Assembly: GCA_023055355.1 (NCBI GenBank)
Contig: JALJCS010000004.1
Location: forward strand, 21,395,744 to 21,459,743
DNA from: Agelaius tricolor
Lineage: Eukaryota; Chordata; Aves; Passeriformes; Icteridae
Length of the DNA: 64,000 nucleotides
Direction: 5' to 3'
A program made the position numbers and the translations under genes. Under the pieces are notes generated by a model. It saw nothing but the letters and a program-made list of their open reading frames with translations, did not search any database and was not told the origin of the DNA. Shown piece after piece: positions 48,211 to 61,500 of this stretch (position 1 is its first letter; each line of letters opens with the position of its first letter).

Positions 48211-51200
48211 CTGAACTCTGAAATACAACACTTCTGCTCACACCAGGGAAATACACATTTTTGTATGCTAGCAAAAAAAGTCCAAAAAAGATTAAAAGAG
48301 CAGAGGTAAGAAACAGTGAGTTATACAATGATACAGACACTCATTAAGTGAGAGGGAAAGAGATGAGTACAACATGCGAAGGACAAGGCACAAACCTACT
48401 CTATAGCAAAGCCAGAAATAAATGCGCCTTCAGTGCAAGCACAAAACACCTGTATGACCACGCAGTAAGTTCAGCAAAAGCTTCACAACAGGAATTACAG
48501 GGTGCTACACAGAAAGAGAAGAACCATTCACAATGTTTCTGTTCATCTTACATTCGTGCCCTAGCTCTGTCTGTTCCATAAGACTCAAGCAATGAATGAT
48601 GAGGTGTTACAGTGCCATGAACTGGCAATACCTAAATGCCATATCCAAGGGTCTATAACACCTATGAATTAATTCTTTCTGATAAAACCAGAAAAGAATA
48701 TTCCAAATTAAAAGACCGTTATTAAATATCTTGTTCCCATTACATTTCAAATTAAAAACCTTCCCACTTTGGTCACGTGTCTGTGTTCAGCCTCATCGCT
48801 GTTTTTATACAAAAATCAAGGAGGAATAAAAGGCAGTGGAACATATCTCCATAAAAAAAGTTTGCAATCTTGGCTATAACTCCTACAGCCACCTAACTAC
48901 AGGTCAGAGAGGATCTGTAATGGTTTGCAAATAATGATCTCCATACAGTCCTATGTATAAAGTCATTTACAGACCAAGGACAAAACTTTCCCCTTCTATG
49001 CATGTTACAAATCTGCTATCTGTGGAGTCTATCGCAGTGCTGATTCTGCACTGACAGGTGGCTCCTATTTCCATCAGTGGTGTCTGGGGTGCTGAAAAAG
49101 CAATAAGACCAGGGCAAAGAGATTTGTCTCACTGCTGGTTGAACCCTACAGCACCCAACACCATGCCAGAACAAGCCATCCTTCTAATTTTACACAGCTG
49201 ATCCACAGTTCTAATCAGCTGCTTCTGCATGAACAATGATGCACATGGTGGGTGGGAGAAGCCTCATTTTTTTTTGCATTCATTATTTTAATTGTACGTA
49301 TTGTACACACTGAAATTCACTGTAATCATTGAAATAGAGAAAAGTCTGTCTGCTGATTACATTTGTTACTGTATTCTTGGATATGTTCAGATCCAATCTT
49401 GTGGCTGAATGCCACTGTACAGAGCTTTGCTATCTCAGCTTCCTACCTTTTTGATCCCATAGTAGCTGTGGCAAAAGAAGCACATTTCTTGGCCCTGCAT
49501 CTTTAGTGACATTGATCTTGCCTTGGTGCATCCCAAATTCAAGGTTCAATATGTTAATTTTTCCTTCCTTTTTTTGTTTGGTTTTCTTAAAAAAGGTGCA
49601 TTGGAATTCAAGACTATGCAGATTCAATGAGGGGCACCATGCAAAACAGGTGACTGCAGGACACTGTTAATAACTAAGCAGTAGGACCTCATTTACAACA
49701 TAAACACACATGTCTTCCTCTGGTCCCATGATATTATTTTGAGACACAGATAGCTTCTGGTATCAAATTCCACACTAACAAACAAGCCTCACGACTATAC
49801 AGCTCCACTAACTGCAAGAGCTTCATTTCAGTTTGGCAGCCTTTAGAGACAAGAAAAAAGCTAGCTTCCCAAGCTTTCACTCAGCTGTTACTGAGCTCAG
49901 AGCAGCTCCTGGGCCCAGTCATGGAGCCTGGACAAAGTCTCTAAGTGTTTGCAAAATACTTGTAAAATATGCATTTCCAAAACCATCTGCACTTAGAAAA
50001 AGCTCTTACACTGTTGTTCTGCAATACATTATCAGGTCTCTCTCTCATGTCATCAGAGATGATACTCTCCACAGCTCTCAATCCTCTCCCCTCAAGGTTT
50101 TCTTTTGCTTTCATTCCTTTCTTCTCTAACTTTCTCACTGGTTTTTTTTGGTTTTTTTTTTCTTTTTGGCTTCTCTTCATGACATCATGGACCATTACAA
50201 AGCCTGGTTGGGACTTTCCCCAGATAGACGAGAAATCACACTATGCCTGTTTTTGTCATGCTTCCAACAGAACTGAAGTGAATCCCACCTTCCTCATCAC
50301 AACCAAGTATGGCATCTTCAATCCCAGCAACTCCTACACAGCTCTGGGCTCCTATCTTAGTCCATTCACACTCTTCTTCTTATATTCAGAAGAATCAATC
50401 CTTCCAGTACAAAATTGGAAAAGGGTGTGATTTTTACCTTCTTTGGCTTGTTTTCTCTTAGTTACACCACACCCTTTTCTTCTTTCCTCATCACAACTTC
50501 AGAAATTCCCTACCTGCACACCTTTTCTAGTCATCTTCCTTGGACCTGAAGTCCTCCTCTTGTGTACTTCCTTGCCTCTATTTTCACTTCTCTCTCACTC
50601 TCTTCATCACTTCTCAGGTCATGTATAAGATCAAGCTTGGGCTTTTTTGGTTTTTATTCTGGCAAAAAGTAATCCTGTCTATTTCTGAAGCTTTTAACTG
50701 TGTTTTTCATTGTGCTCAATGACTGATTTGCAGGAGGTTCATCTCCTGTTGCTAGTTGGTTTGCTATTCTTGGACTATTATTCTTCTGACTAGAGTCACC
50801 TTTGTGTGTACCCAAAACCTTACTCAGCCCATGACAGTTGACCCATGACAGTTATTTCCTGCTTCTTTAACATATAATTCAGCTTCTGTGCCTAGAGTTT
50901 TGCATGATTTACAGTTCAGAACTATTTGTTCAATCAAAACTGCCACACACTACACTTGCTTACAATTATTGAATTCCTTACAGTCTTTCTCAGAAAGGAG
51001 AAAATGTAATTTTCTTCATGAAGTAGTAGTCAGGATGACACTAGTATGTGGAATCTCCAATCACAGGTACTGCTGTGTAAGACAGATGAAGCTCTACACA
51101 AAGAACTAGAAAACATTATACTGCAAAAAAGGAAAACTGAATCTGTTTGCTCTGCTTGCAATAATCAGGCAAAATCAAGTAAAGTTCATTTTCCATATTT

Positions 51201-53791
51201 TTACATCCCAGATCAATCATCTTTTAGACCTCTTCTGCATTATTAGCAATCCCTTTTAGTGAAATTAAACAAGATAAATGTGCCAGATCTGCAATCATTC
51301 CAAAAAAATGTGCATCATAAGCAGTGAAGCCGTGTAGTATTTTAAAAATTGATGTATTTGGTTTTTAAGACTAAACTATGACTATACTGGACAAATTAAA
51401 ATCATGAAATTCTGCTAAATGAAGCAGCAAATTATTTTGATTTATATTTAGGAAAATATTTATCTACCTATAGCTGACTGGCTAGACAACAAAATAAGAA
51501 TGCACTAGCATACGTGACCACAAATATGAATGTACATGGACCCTTCAGGCTGTGTAAAAAGGATTCATCAGTTCAGTCTACAACCTGTATTGTGTCTAGG
51601 CTCATGCAGTTTTCTTACTGGCACCAGCAAATACCTTTTGCTGCACCTTTTGTGCTTTACACACACACACCAGCCAATGGAGTCAGCTGCATCTGAAGTG
51701 CAGCTAAGGGCACCCTCTAATATTTCAGTTCCTTAAACTCCCTCTTCCATAAGATTTTTGTAGCTAAGACAGAGAAGAATTGCTTGTCCAGAGCAGGCTC
51801 AGAAGAGACCTTACTACCTGGGGTTCTTCACTGCTACCTTTTTTTAACTCCTGCCATGTTTGGAAGCAGTAATGCCACAAAACACTCATATTTCATTCCC
51901 TATCTAAAAAGCTACTTAAGAATCACTCTAAGCTATCCATTCATCCAGAATCCAGTGTTACAGTGCCAAGGTTAATTGAGGAGCTAAAGGTCAAGATTAA
52001 GTTCCACCTGTTCTCTGGGAGGATTTGGTTTCCAATGTTACTTTCCCAGATGCACATGGAAGCTGACACAGCCAACCACAGGATCTCTGCCTGCAGCTCT
52101 TCTCTTCCCAAAGAAATGCTGACCCCCATGAACCTAAATGAGCCTTATTCCCATCTACACTCATTTACTGGCAGAGCAGTTAAAGGTGCCATAGTGTAAA
52201 AAACCATTCTGGCTCACTGACCATTTTTTGTAATTTATGAAGGATGATACAACCACATCAACATATTTAGATACCAATGATGCATTCTATGCAGCTTAGT
52301 TCCTCATCCCGTTCAAAAATACCCCCACTTAGCAAGGCTACAACTTCTGTTTAAAACATCAAGATATCTCTTTGAGTAGGTAACAGACACTGAATTCTGA
52401 AGCTGCCACTGTAGCACTGTAGTTGAGGGTTTGTTTTTTTTTTTTATAATTTTCCTCTTCACATTGAAGCAAACAAATTTGTGACCAAGCTGTTGAACTG
52501 TAAGAACACATCTCAATTAAAGTAATTTCATAATACTGCTCACAATCCTGATTGCATTTTCAGGATTGGAATGGAGGAGAAAAGTTATCAGTAGTCACCC
52601 ACAATGGAATGTAGTTAGAAAAAGACAGGGTACATAACTAGCTAACTCTGAAGTACCTAATTAAAGTTAAGTAATCTTGAAAGTAGGGGAGCTGAAACAG
52701 GCACCAGAAAACCCTCAGAAGCTCCATGCCTTGTTCTTAAAAAGCAAGTAATAAATGACAGGAACTAATCTGGTGTGCACAGAGTGTGGGAGCTCAATGG
52801 CAAGGATCACTGCTCCAAGGCCAGCTGGTGTACAAAACGATGCACATGAACATCCTTTTCACCAGTGGTGGTCAGTGAGAACAGTGCCTAGCTTTACACT
52901 TCATCCAGTCAAAGAACCTGCTGGTAGAAGCATAGGTTTTACTAAGTAAAAACATTACTCTGACTGCTGGGAGCAAATTGAAGTTTGTGAAAATTACCAT
53001 GGCCTCAAAACCAATCACTTAAGTGCTAGGTGGCTGTGATTAATACTGAATGCCTACTGCAGCATGAGCAGTTTTCAGAGAACATGGATGGGGATAATAG
53101 CCAATTGCATAAAGACTGCAAACACATGGAATCCCTCTTCCTTTAGCACCAGGAGGGTACACACTGTCAGCTCAGAGCTGCCACAAGCAACATCAGCAGG
53201 CTGGCAGAAAAAGACAGTCTCATTCTTCTCCCAGGATTATCAACTTCTCACTATTCGAATTTGACACCCTTGGGCCTGATCTGTACAACTGGACAGACAT
53301 TTCCAGTCCCTGCAGGAACATGCAGACTCTGACCTGAGGAACTGTTTGAATACACCAAAAGGAAAAGCAAATTATTCAAATTTCTCCATGTCCTTATGAC
53401 ACAGTGGTTCAACAGTCTGAAAGCAAAAACATACCTCAGCTTCTTAGTTGGTTTGCTATCATGCTGCTCTTGCACTTGCCACAGAACCTGTAGAGTATGC
53501 CATGTCCAAGACTCAGGTATGGCCTGCTTTGCCAAGGAGTGAAAGCAAGAATATTTCCTCTGATTCCTCTGCCTTCATGATAGATTATCTGCTGAACTGC
53601 ACTGTAAGTCAACCATAAGTCATTCAAAACTATTCTATTGCTTTTCTAAAAATGTACTTATTTTATACTTTTCTTTACCAAAATAACATGGTGCTTAATA
53701 AACAGAAAGGAAAGTTTTCCTCTCTCATCAGCCTTCCTCTGTGCAGCACAGAACACAGGAACAGCTATGTTGGTCCAACCAAATGAAACAT

Positions 53792-54488
53792 TGTCCTGGG
53801 TTGTAAGATATATGTGTATGGTATTTGCCATCTGTCAGAGGTGGGGCAGTTCCCTTCTGTTAATTGGGCAGTTTTCTTTATCTCTTCCACAACCAATCCT
53901 CTCTCTGGGGAGATATCTTCTGTTAATGGGCCATTGAGTCTCACTGCATGACTAATAAAAATTACATCTGATGAGATGCTCTGCCCAGGGGGAGGAGCCA
54001 AACATTCCTACCTGGATATAATCTGAGACTTGGAACAACAGAGACAGGCTTTTTCCACTGGATTCCCAAAGGAGCAGCTGTCTTCTCCACTGGATTCCCA
54101 GAGGAAGACCAAGCCCATCTACATCACCACTGGACCTTCAGAGGAAGACCACACCCTTCTGCAGGATCACTGCTTCAACAGAAACACAGTCATTGCAGGA
54201 GGACTGCAGCTGCCATTGAATTGGATTGCTACCAACATCCTGACCAACAGGGTGTCAGGTTGTATTCTGACTCTGTCAGTGGTTTATTTTCTGTTTTTCT
54301 TGTACTATTGCATTCGTATTTTTTAAAATTCTCCTAGTAAAGAACTGTTATTCCTATTCCCATATCTTAGCCTGAGAGCACCTTAATTTCAAAATTATAA
54401 TAATTCAGAGGGAGGGGGTTTACATTTTTATATTTCAAGGAAGGCTCCTGCCTTCCTTAACAGACACTTGTCTTTTCAAACCAAGACA
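53792..54488 (+). mobile_element. Solo LTR of an endogenous retrovirus (ERVL-like) with 5-bp target duplication
   Basis: A 697-bp element starts TGTCCTGG and ends CCAAGACA, near-perfect inverted ends (7 of 8 bases) with the TG...CA termini of retroviral LTRs. It is flanked by AACAT on both sides (53787-53791 and 54489-54493), a perfect 5-bp target-site duplication as expected for ERVL-type integration. Inside, a TATA-like TATAAT lies at 54017-54022 and an AGTAAA polyadenylation-type signal at 54336-54341, giving U3-R-U5 order on the + strand. There is no internal retroviral coding sequence and no second LTR, so this is a recombined solo LTR. It is antisense to NTRK2. The family resemblance to passerine LTRs is from memory and sets no exact subfamily. 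Confidence 0.93.
54054..54150 (+). repeat. Three imperfect repeats inside the LTR
   Basis: A unit of the form tccactggattcccaaagga recurs at 54054-54074, 54086-54110 and 54127-54150. The second and third copies also share gaggaagacc. Spacing is about 32 and 41 nt. The block lies just after the presumed transcription start, in the R/U5 part of the LTR. It could be an LTR subfamily marker; no function can be assigned. Confidence 0.7.
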
Positions 54489-55922
54489 AACATCTGTCGC
54501 CCTGCCTCTGACATCAGCCAAAAGCATCTGCCTGAGGGATTGTGTTAGCACAGAACAAGCGCATACCAGAATACCTTTGCCACACCACATCACAAAGACT
54601 GCATGTGCCAGAGGTGATACCTTTGTGCTTAATAGCTGTATCGCTGAAACTCACAGCTGCTGGGCAGAAACAGGCCCTGTGCCATCCACCTGACTCACAA
54701 CCTGTGCTCTTAAGGCACCTGCACTTTACTAAGCCACTGGCAGGTTGCATGATTTCTTGCAATGGCAGCAGAATAGTCTGTATTAATGTTTGCCTGGAGC
54801 AGGCTGGGAGAGGCCACTGCAAAAGCAGATGCAATGCATAAGCTCCAGGCACCATGAAAAGCTGCTACAACACCTGCCTATCTGGCAAGCCAGTATTCAA
54901 AAGCACAGAAAGAGGAATTCAGCAGGGGAGGCTCTCTACTATTCTCCAAAATGACTGACAGCAGTGAGAGCTTACAGGCCTCCAAGACGGCCATGGGTAG
55001 AAATGTTTTGCTTGTGGTAGGCACAAAGACATGACTTGATCTTCTAATTCAAAGGTTTTAATTTCACCTTCAAACTACTAGAGAGACATTCAACAAACAC
55101 ACAACTACATCACAGGCAGCTGAAGACAGAAAAAACATGGACAGCTCATAGTGCACATCCCCACGTGCCACAGGAGAAGAGAACACTGCAGCTTCAGGAG
55201 CTGTGTGACAAAACACTGTAAGGGCTCTCTCCAATAAAAGCAAGGGATGTCAACAGATTCTGGTTCAGACTCTTGTGCAAAAAGGAATGTTATTACAAGT
55301 TACATTACTCTTGCTGTCTGTTGCTACAAGTCACAGATGTAACCTTTTGAAAGCACAAACCTATCTTGGAAGACTTTTGGTACCAAAAATTTGAGCTGTG
55401 GCCACTGGCTCCTACACCTGAGAGCTCCCACATGAAATAAAGGGTTCTAGTAACTTAATTTACTGCTTTTTAAGGAATGTTTTTCTCCCAGTTTGAATCA
55501 CATCTACTGACCACAACTAAAGTTAAAATTTCTCCTACTTTAAAGGCTGTACATGGCAGGTCTCCATGTTGGGGCTGGCCCTGTCAAATGTGGAGGCAAA
55601 TCTGTGATCACACTCCTCACAAGGGTTACAAATGGATACCTTCCAGCTGTAGATGCTTTCATATATGCTCTGCAGAAGAGTTGTGGCAGTACAGAAATTG
55701 TGCCACAACTGTAGGCTGTCCTCTTCTTATTTATGAAAATGATGCCTTTAAAATCCAAAATGTCTGCGAGGGAAAAGGTCTGAGTTCTCAGACATGCCAG
55801 CTCTGTAGTACCACACCAATGCTCAGAGCAGGCAAGAGGCAAAGGGGCTAATAGAGGGAGGAGGACCAATCATGACTGGCTGGCCAAAGTGCCAAGAAGA
55901 AGTGAAGCTTCATGACAAAGAA

Positions 55923-56165
55923 AATGATAGAACAGTTTGGGCTGGAAGGGGCCTTAAATATCACCTGTTCTCAACCTGTTTGCCATGGGCAACCTTCCAC
56001 TGTCCCACACTGCTCAAAGCCCCATCCAATCTGGCCTTAAACACTTTCAGGGATGAAGCATGCACAGCTTCTCTGGGCAACCTGTTCAATTGCCTCACCA
56101 CCCTCAAAGTAAAAAGTTTCTTCCTAATATCTAAACTAAACTTAGACTCTTTCAGTCAGTTCACA
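55923..56165 (-). mobile_element. CR1 LINE 3' end, antisense to +
   Basis: From aatgatagaacagtttgggc the sequence follows the reverse complement of the CR1 3' end: ctggaaggggccttaaatat, a CCATGGGCAACCTTCCACT block, ctcaaagccccatccaat, cacagcttctctgggcaacc, and gtttcttcctaatatctaaa. The element lies on the minus strand, like NTRK2, and is 5'-truncated near 56165. The long frame at 55872-56270 on + runs through it and is not a gene. Confidence 0.93.
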
Positions 56166-57212
56166 TATTTTGTCATCTGTCAGGAAAAGCTGAAGGACCT
56201 TTATAAATATTTGTATGTTTGCATTACTCCACCTTGTGCTCCAGGGTTTTCAGCCATGCTAGATAGTTGAAGGAACAGTGCATTAGCCTTTGACACCATG
56301 AATAAAACTGATTAGCCTAAATAATAGTTACTAGATAGTTTGCCCATTTTACTTCAATATAAAGGATCCTGTTACATTGCTCCCTCTCTGACCTCTTTTT
56401 TAAGAAGCTTCAAAAATCAAACTGAGCAAATTAGAAAGATTCTTGATCCTGCCCTATTTGTTTTTTTAATTTCAAAGATAGATCTAATTTTCCTAAATCT
56501 GGTTTCTCATTTCCACACTAGGAGTGCCATCAAGTCTTCCTGGTTTCTGCTATTGGCAAAGCAAACAGCACTAAATGGGACAAAACATGGCAGAGTACAA
56601 AACAGAAAGTATTACAGACTCTTCTTTAAGAAGGCAATTCTGATTTTTGTGCAGAATACCAAAGAGGTGTCAGGACAAAATGGACTTTGAGGGCAGCACA
56701 AAAAGTTCTTCCATTAGGATGACCATTCCTATATCACTCATGATCCATATATGGAGGAAAAAAGTCATTATATATAACACACTATTCTGATCCTTACCTG
56801 ATTATCACCCAACCTGAGGACTGAATGTAAATCTAGCATTTAAAGTACAAAAATGTGAAAGGCTGGAACACTGGCCACTGTGAGGTAGAGAGGCATACTC
56901 ATATTGCACCAGCGAGGAAGCACTGGCAGGCACATTATCTCCAGAAAAACAGCAATTGAGAAGAGCTGTGAGTCACTTGGAAAAGATGTGTTTGGCTACC
57001 CACAAAGAGAATACTTTGAGGGTTTCACTGGCTGCAATGAATTAATACCTAATGTACAATGCTGATCCCAGGTTATAGACATTCTGGAGGATGCTGAACA
57101 TGCATCAGGGTGTGTGTGTGAAAATGAGATATAAAAAGGACCTATTCATTCAGGTTATAAAATGTTACTTGAACTTTTTCCCAGAACTGAAGTAAAACAA
57201 CTCAAAAATGAT

Positions 57213-57319
57213 GAAAGAAAGAAAAGAAAGAAAAGAAAAGAAAAGAAAAGAAAAGAAAAGAAAAGAAAAGAAAAGAAAAGAAAAGAAAAGAAAAGAAAAG
57301 AAAAGAAAAGAAAGAAAAA
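57213..57319 (+). repeat. (AAAAG)n pentanucleotide microsatellite
   Basis: About 107 bp of AAAAG/AAAG units, including at least 16 consecutive perfect AAAAG copies (57231-57310) flanked by AAAG variants. The strand asymmetry (pure purine on +, pyrimidine in the NTRK2 transcript) makes it triplex-capable and probably length-polymorphic. The Lys/Glu/Arg-rich frame across it is a repeat artefact. Confidence 0.97.
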
Positions 57320-57634
57320 TATAGACCAGCTTTGCTGTTCTTTAGTAATTTTCCTTCTTTCTGATTCACTGATTTTTATTTCATCTGATGAAACTCTGAT
57401 TCTTCAGTCTGATCACAGGTAAACTTACCATTATCATGATCTACTTTCTCTCCACCTTCCATTCCTCTCATCCTCATTTCCTCCTATATCCCAACTCATT
57501 TATTTCTAAAATTCTCCATAGGTAAACAACAATTTGCCCTCCCAAAGTAACACATTCCTAAAATAGCATGACCTGCATATGGGCAAAAAGTTCACATACT
57601 TTTTGAAGCAGGTGAAAATTCACCCTTTGTACAT

Positions 57635-57680
57635 AAAAAAAAAAAAAAAAACCAAAAAAAAACAACAAAAAAACAGAGAA
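57635..57680 (+). repeat. A-rich low-complexity tract
   Basis: A 17-nt A run followed by A-runs separated by single or double C. No element body is recognised upstream. Confidence 0.9.
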
Positions 57681-58534
57681 GAAACGGTAAAATAAAGACC
57701 TGTGAAGCAAATGTGGATGTAGACTGAACATGGAGTTGGGACTCTGCAGATTAAACTTCTAGGACTGTCTTATTCTTCCACTACCTTGAACTAGGAGCTC
57801 TGCTGTTTCTGTGTGGCTCATTCCATATCAAGTAGAGCCTTAGAAAGCATCATTTTCAGCTCTTCTCAATTCTACTGTATCCATGTTTTCTCCTCAATCT
57901 CTTTGCATTTCATCTCTAAGCTGTCCTCTACTCATCATCTCCCCAGTTCTCCATTTCACTTCATGTACACCACATACATGCATATTCCTTCATCCCATCA
58001 CCTGCGTGTATACTCTTTTAGGAGGAGGGGAAATGAGATACAACAGGTACTTGTTTACAATTGCTTTCCTCATTTTTCACTTGCAATGGCCATGAGGCCT
58101 CAGATAATTTTCCTTTGTTCATAATATCAGTATTAATAATACCACCATAGTAGTCTGAATCATGTAAAGTTCTAAGCAAGGTAGTAACTCCTTTTCTCCC
58201 TCAATCATTACAACTGAGTTTACATTTTGCAATCAAAGAGTCTAATGCACCACTGCATTATTAAAAATTCCCCAGTTCAGATCTGAGCTAGCTTCATAAA
58301 TCTTGTCCTAAATATGAGGCATCGTCTACTTGCTCGCTCCTACAGAAAGAGCTACATTCTTCTATGGTATCTTGCACTTTAGGATTGGACTCAGAAAACG
58401 TAATAGCAGACCAAAACAGACACCTAAGACCTAGACGTCAACTTTTATATGAATAAGAACAATGGAACTCTAAAAATGTCTAACACTATGCTCTGATAGG
58501 GTGATACAGACTCAAACCAATGCAATAAATAGTG

Positions 58535-58552
58535 GTCTTTTTTTTTTTTTTT
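58535..58552 (+). repeat. Poly(T) run
   Basis: About eighteen consecutive T with no recognisable element beside it. Confidence 0.85.
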
Positions 58553-61500
58553 ACTGAAATACAAGAGAATGGTAACTTAAATATTTTAAGATCTTTGTAA
58601 AATCCTTTACATGAAATCACATTTATGGACCAGTTAATACAAACTCTTATTCTTTGACACACTTATAGCAATTTTCTCCTTCAAAGTAAGGTATTTAGAA
58701 GCATTAACAACTCTATCTTCCAAATGTTCATGTGATAAAGCAATATTACAGCCCCCATTAACAAGTGATGCACCTAAGACAGACAATTTATATGATTGGT
58801 CCACAACTACAGGGACTGGAATGTCAGTGTCAAACAATAAAAAAAGCTCCTTGTGTGTGGTTCAGATGAGCAATATCATCATTGCCTTTACATTGTCTAC
58901 TCACTAAAACTACTGCAGATTTGAGCACATTCATTTTTCTCTACATCTGATCTTACAGTGCTGAGTCACATGAATTTATCCCTCTTTTACAGTCTGCTCA
59001 TTGACTAAGTAATGGAATGTTCTAAAGATATTAAAGGATTGACACCCACAGAATTGGCATTGGGTAGGTACAACACAGCACAAAATCACTTCTATAGGTA
59101 AAAGTGGAAACTCAAAAAGTTCAGTATTTCAGTGACTTGCTGAAAGTCAAGCAGAAGACGTGTTCCCAACTACAAACTTGATCTTTTTAATGAATTTTCT
59201 GAAAAGGCAAAATTGTAGCCATTACTACTACAAGCTTGGTGCATACCAATTTGAATATTAGGTCATACTTGTCAAACTGCAGATCCTTGCTGAATATGCA
59301 AAGTTTTTCTTTTGTAATTGTTTTAGAATTAAAAGTCAAAGAAGTATTTCTATTTAACTGAATTTCACTATTCTCCTACTCTATAAGCAACAACCCAATT
59401 GCTTAAGCAAGACATGTGATGTATGAGTTAATAATAAACATAAAAACTCTCCCTTTTCCCAGATCAATACTTCAAACTACTCAGAGATACCTAAACACTC
59501 CAAAATCCTAATTCTTCAATCACTACTGTGAATGAAACAGGAGTTTTTTAAGTCCCTTGCAATCAGCCCCTCTCCAACAACAAGGTGAAGTTGTGGAAAA
59601 TTAAAGCAGAAAAACCAGTGACCATTTGCTATATGCTTACAGACAAGTAAGACACTAAAGATCTTTCCTGGCAGCCCTTAAGTCACACATTCCAACACAG
59701 CCAAAGGAATATGCAAAATTCTCAGACAGAATGGTAAAGCATTCTACTTTCACCTGGCTTGTATTAAGTCATGTAAATATGTTTGTTTGGGTGAATGAGA
59801 GTTAAACTCAGTAATTATGTTATGTCATTGTGTCAAAAGGATGATTCTGCTTTGTAAGAAGACTCTTACCATGCTTTTGTACTGTGTTTCTCACTCAAAC
59901 TGAAATATGGTAAGAGAACTGAGAAAGATGATGCAACTGAAATTGATTCCAAGCTGCCTTTCCCTGTACTGTCCTTTGGACCAAAGCTCAAAAAGTTACA
60001 AGAAGTTAGGAGCAAATAAAATATAGTGAACTGTGATGCACTGAGAAGAAGTATTCTGGAGCTATCAGTGTGCTTCTATTGAGTAACCAATGCTTTTATT
60101 TAAAAGGTTTTCAAGGATTTTCATGGCCTAACACATATATTACACAAATCATTTGAGAGAAAGAGCTATCAAGAAGCAGGAGAAAATACCCTGTTTGGAT
60201 TTTAGAAGGCAAAATCCATGGATGTGTCCCTAATTTTTAATCAGCTTGATGAAAGAGAACAGCACTCTCATTGACAGTCCAAATTTGAAACTTACACTCA
60301 AAAACGTCAACAAGAAGCTATCAAGAACTTTAAGGAAAGGCAGTATTTTGGGGTGTTTATCCTAAAAGAGACACAGTTTTCTCCTCTAGATCAACCACAC
60401 AATCTCATTACCTAATCACAGAAAGGTAAACTTCTGTACTCTGGTCAGCACAGACTTGCAAGGCTTTGAACAGGGGGAAGAATTCATAGTCAGGACGTAT
60501 GTATAAACACAGGAGGTAGTTCAGAGAGTGCTTGAGGAAGGAGAAGCACCTTTCAAAGCATGTCATGAAAGCCCACAGACACAAGAAAATAGCAGGCATT
60601 GTCAGAATACAATGTGAATTTCAGACTCTTTTTTCCCTTATCTTTGCAGTCAGCTCAAGGCATTGACAGAAACTTCGCATGAACACATTAAAAAAATCCT
60701 TCTCACCCTACATGGAACAAGTACATACATGTTTCCCTGTACTTCTGTCAGTTTCTATCTGTTAACTTAAAAGACAGAAGACACTGGTTTGGGTAAGAGT
60801 GGCTTCTCTTTCCTTTCTGACTTTGGTAAAACCTACACAAACTCTATTTATCTCTATAAGTAAAGCTGCTGTGGTAATACTCTTTTCCATGACTATCCAC
60901 CTCCAGATTCCCAGGAAGCAGGGAGTACTAGGGATTGTCTTGTCACTGGAACAGGAACAGTTGATATAATCAAAAATGTTTTCATCCTTTTAACTGAATA
61001 ATGCTATTTTGAAGTTTATCCACTAATTTATTTTCCACCACTTTTCTTCATACTTCCCTTCATGCTTAATGGCACGATTAACATCTGCAAACTGTGTAGT
61101 GGACTGGTTATGCTGTGAACCATTTGGTTACTTCCATCATTATTCAACATGCAAAGTAGAATAAAACAGGATTAGAATTACTCTTCCACAAATCCTCTCA
61201 GAGAGTTCACAAATGCTCCTTTGTCCTCTCTACTCCAGTTCCCTTCTTAGTTTTCAGTTTCATAAGCTGGTTAGATGGAGTCAGAAATAAACACAAAACG
61301 GTAAGAGCTGTCTTGGCAGCCTCCAGTGAATTCCCACCATAAGCATTTTCACATCCCACAGCAAGCAAGCAAGAAAGCAAGCCAAGGTGTTTCGTAAGAG
61401 CAACCCACAAGTCTTAACAAATGCATTTAGGAAATTAAATGAAGCTTTCACCATTTATGCTACAACATCTTGCAAGGGTCTAAAAACCTCACCTCCAGAT

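Noticed and set aside
49449..49467. 19-nt segment on minus between an excellent acceptor (cttcttttgccacag) and gtagga
   Set aside because: Length is not a multiple of three, so it would shift the NTRK2 frame. No other support.
55872..56270. 132-codon + frame
   Set aside because: Runs through an antisense CR1 3' end and is explained by the repeat.
57162..57422. Frame encoding a Lys/Glu/Arg repeat
   Set aside because: Produced by the (AAAAG)n microsatellite.
57428..57483. Strong gtaagt donor on minus preceded by an open purine-rich segment
   Set aside because: The nearest usable acceptor lacks a pyrimidine tract and the phase at the two ends differs.
60408..60599. 63-codon minus-strand frame rich in Phe/Leu/Cys
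   Set aside because: No splice sites in register, no family resemblance; typical chance frame in AT-rich intron.
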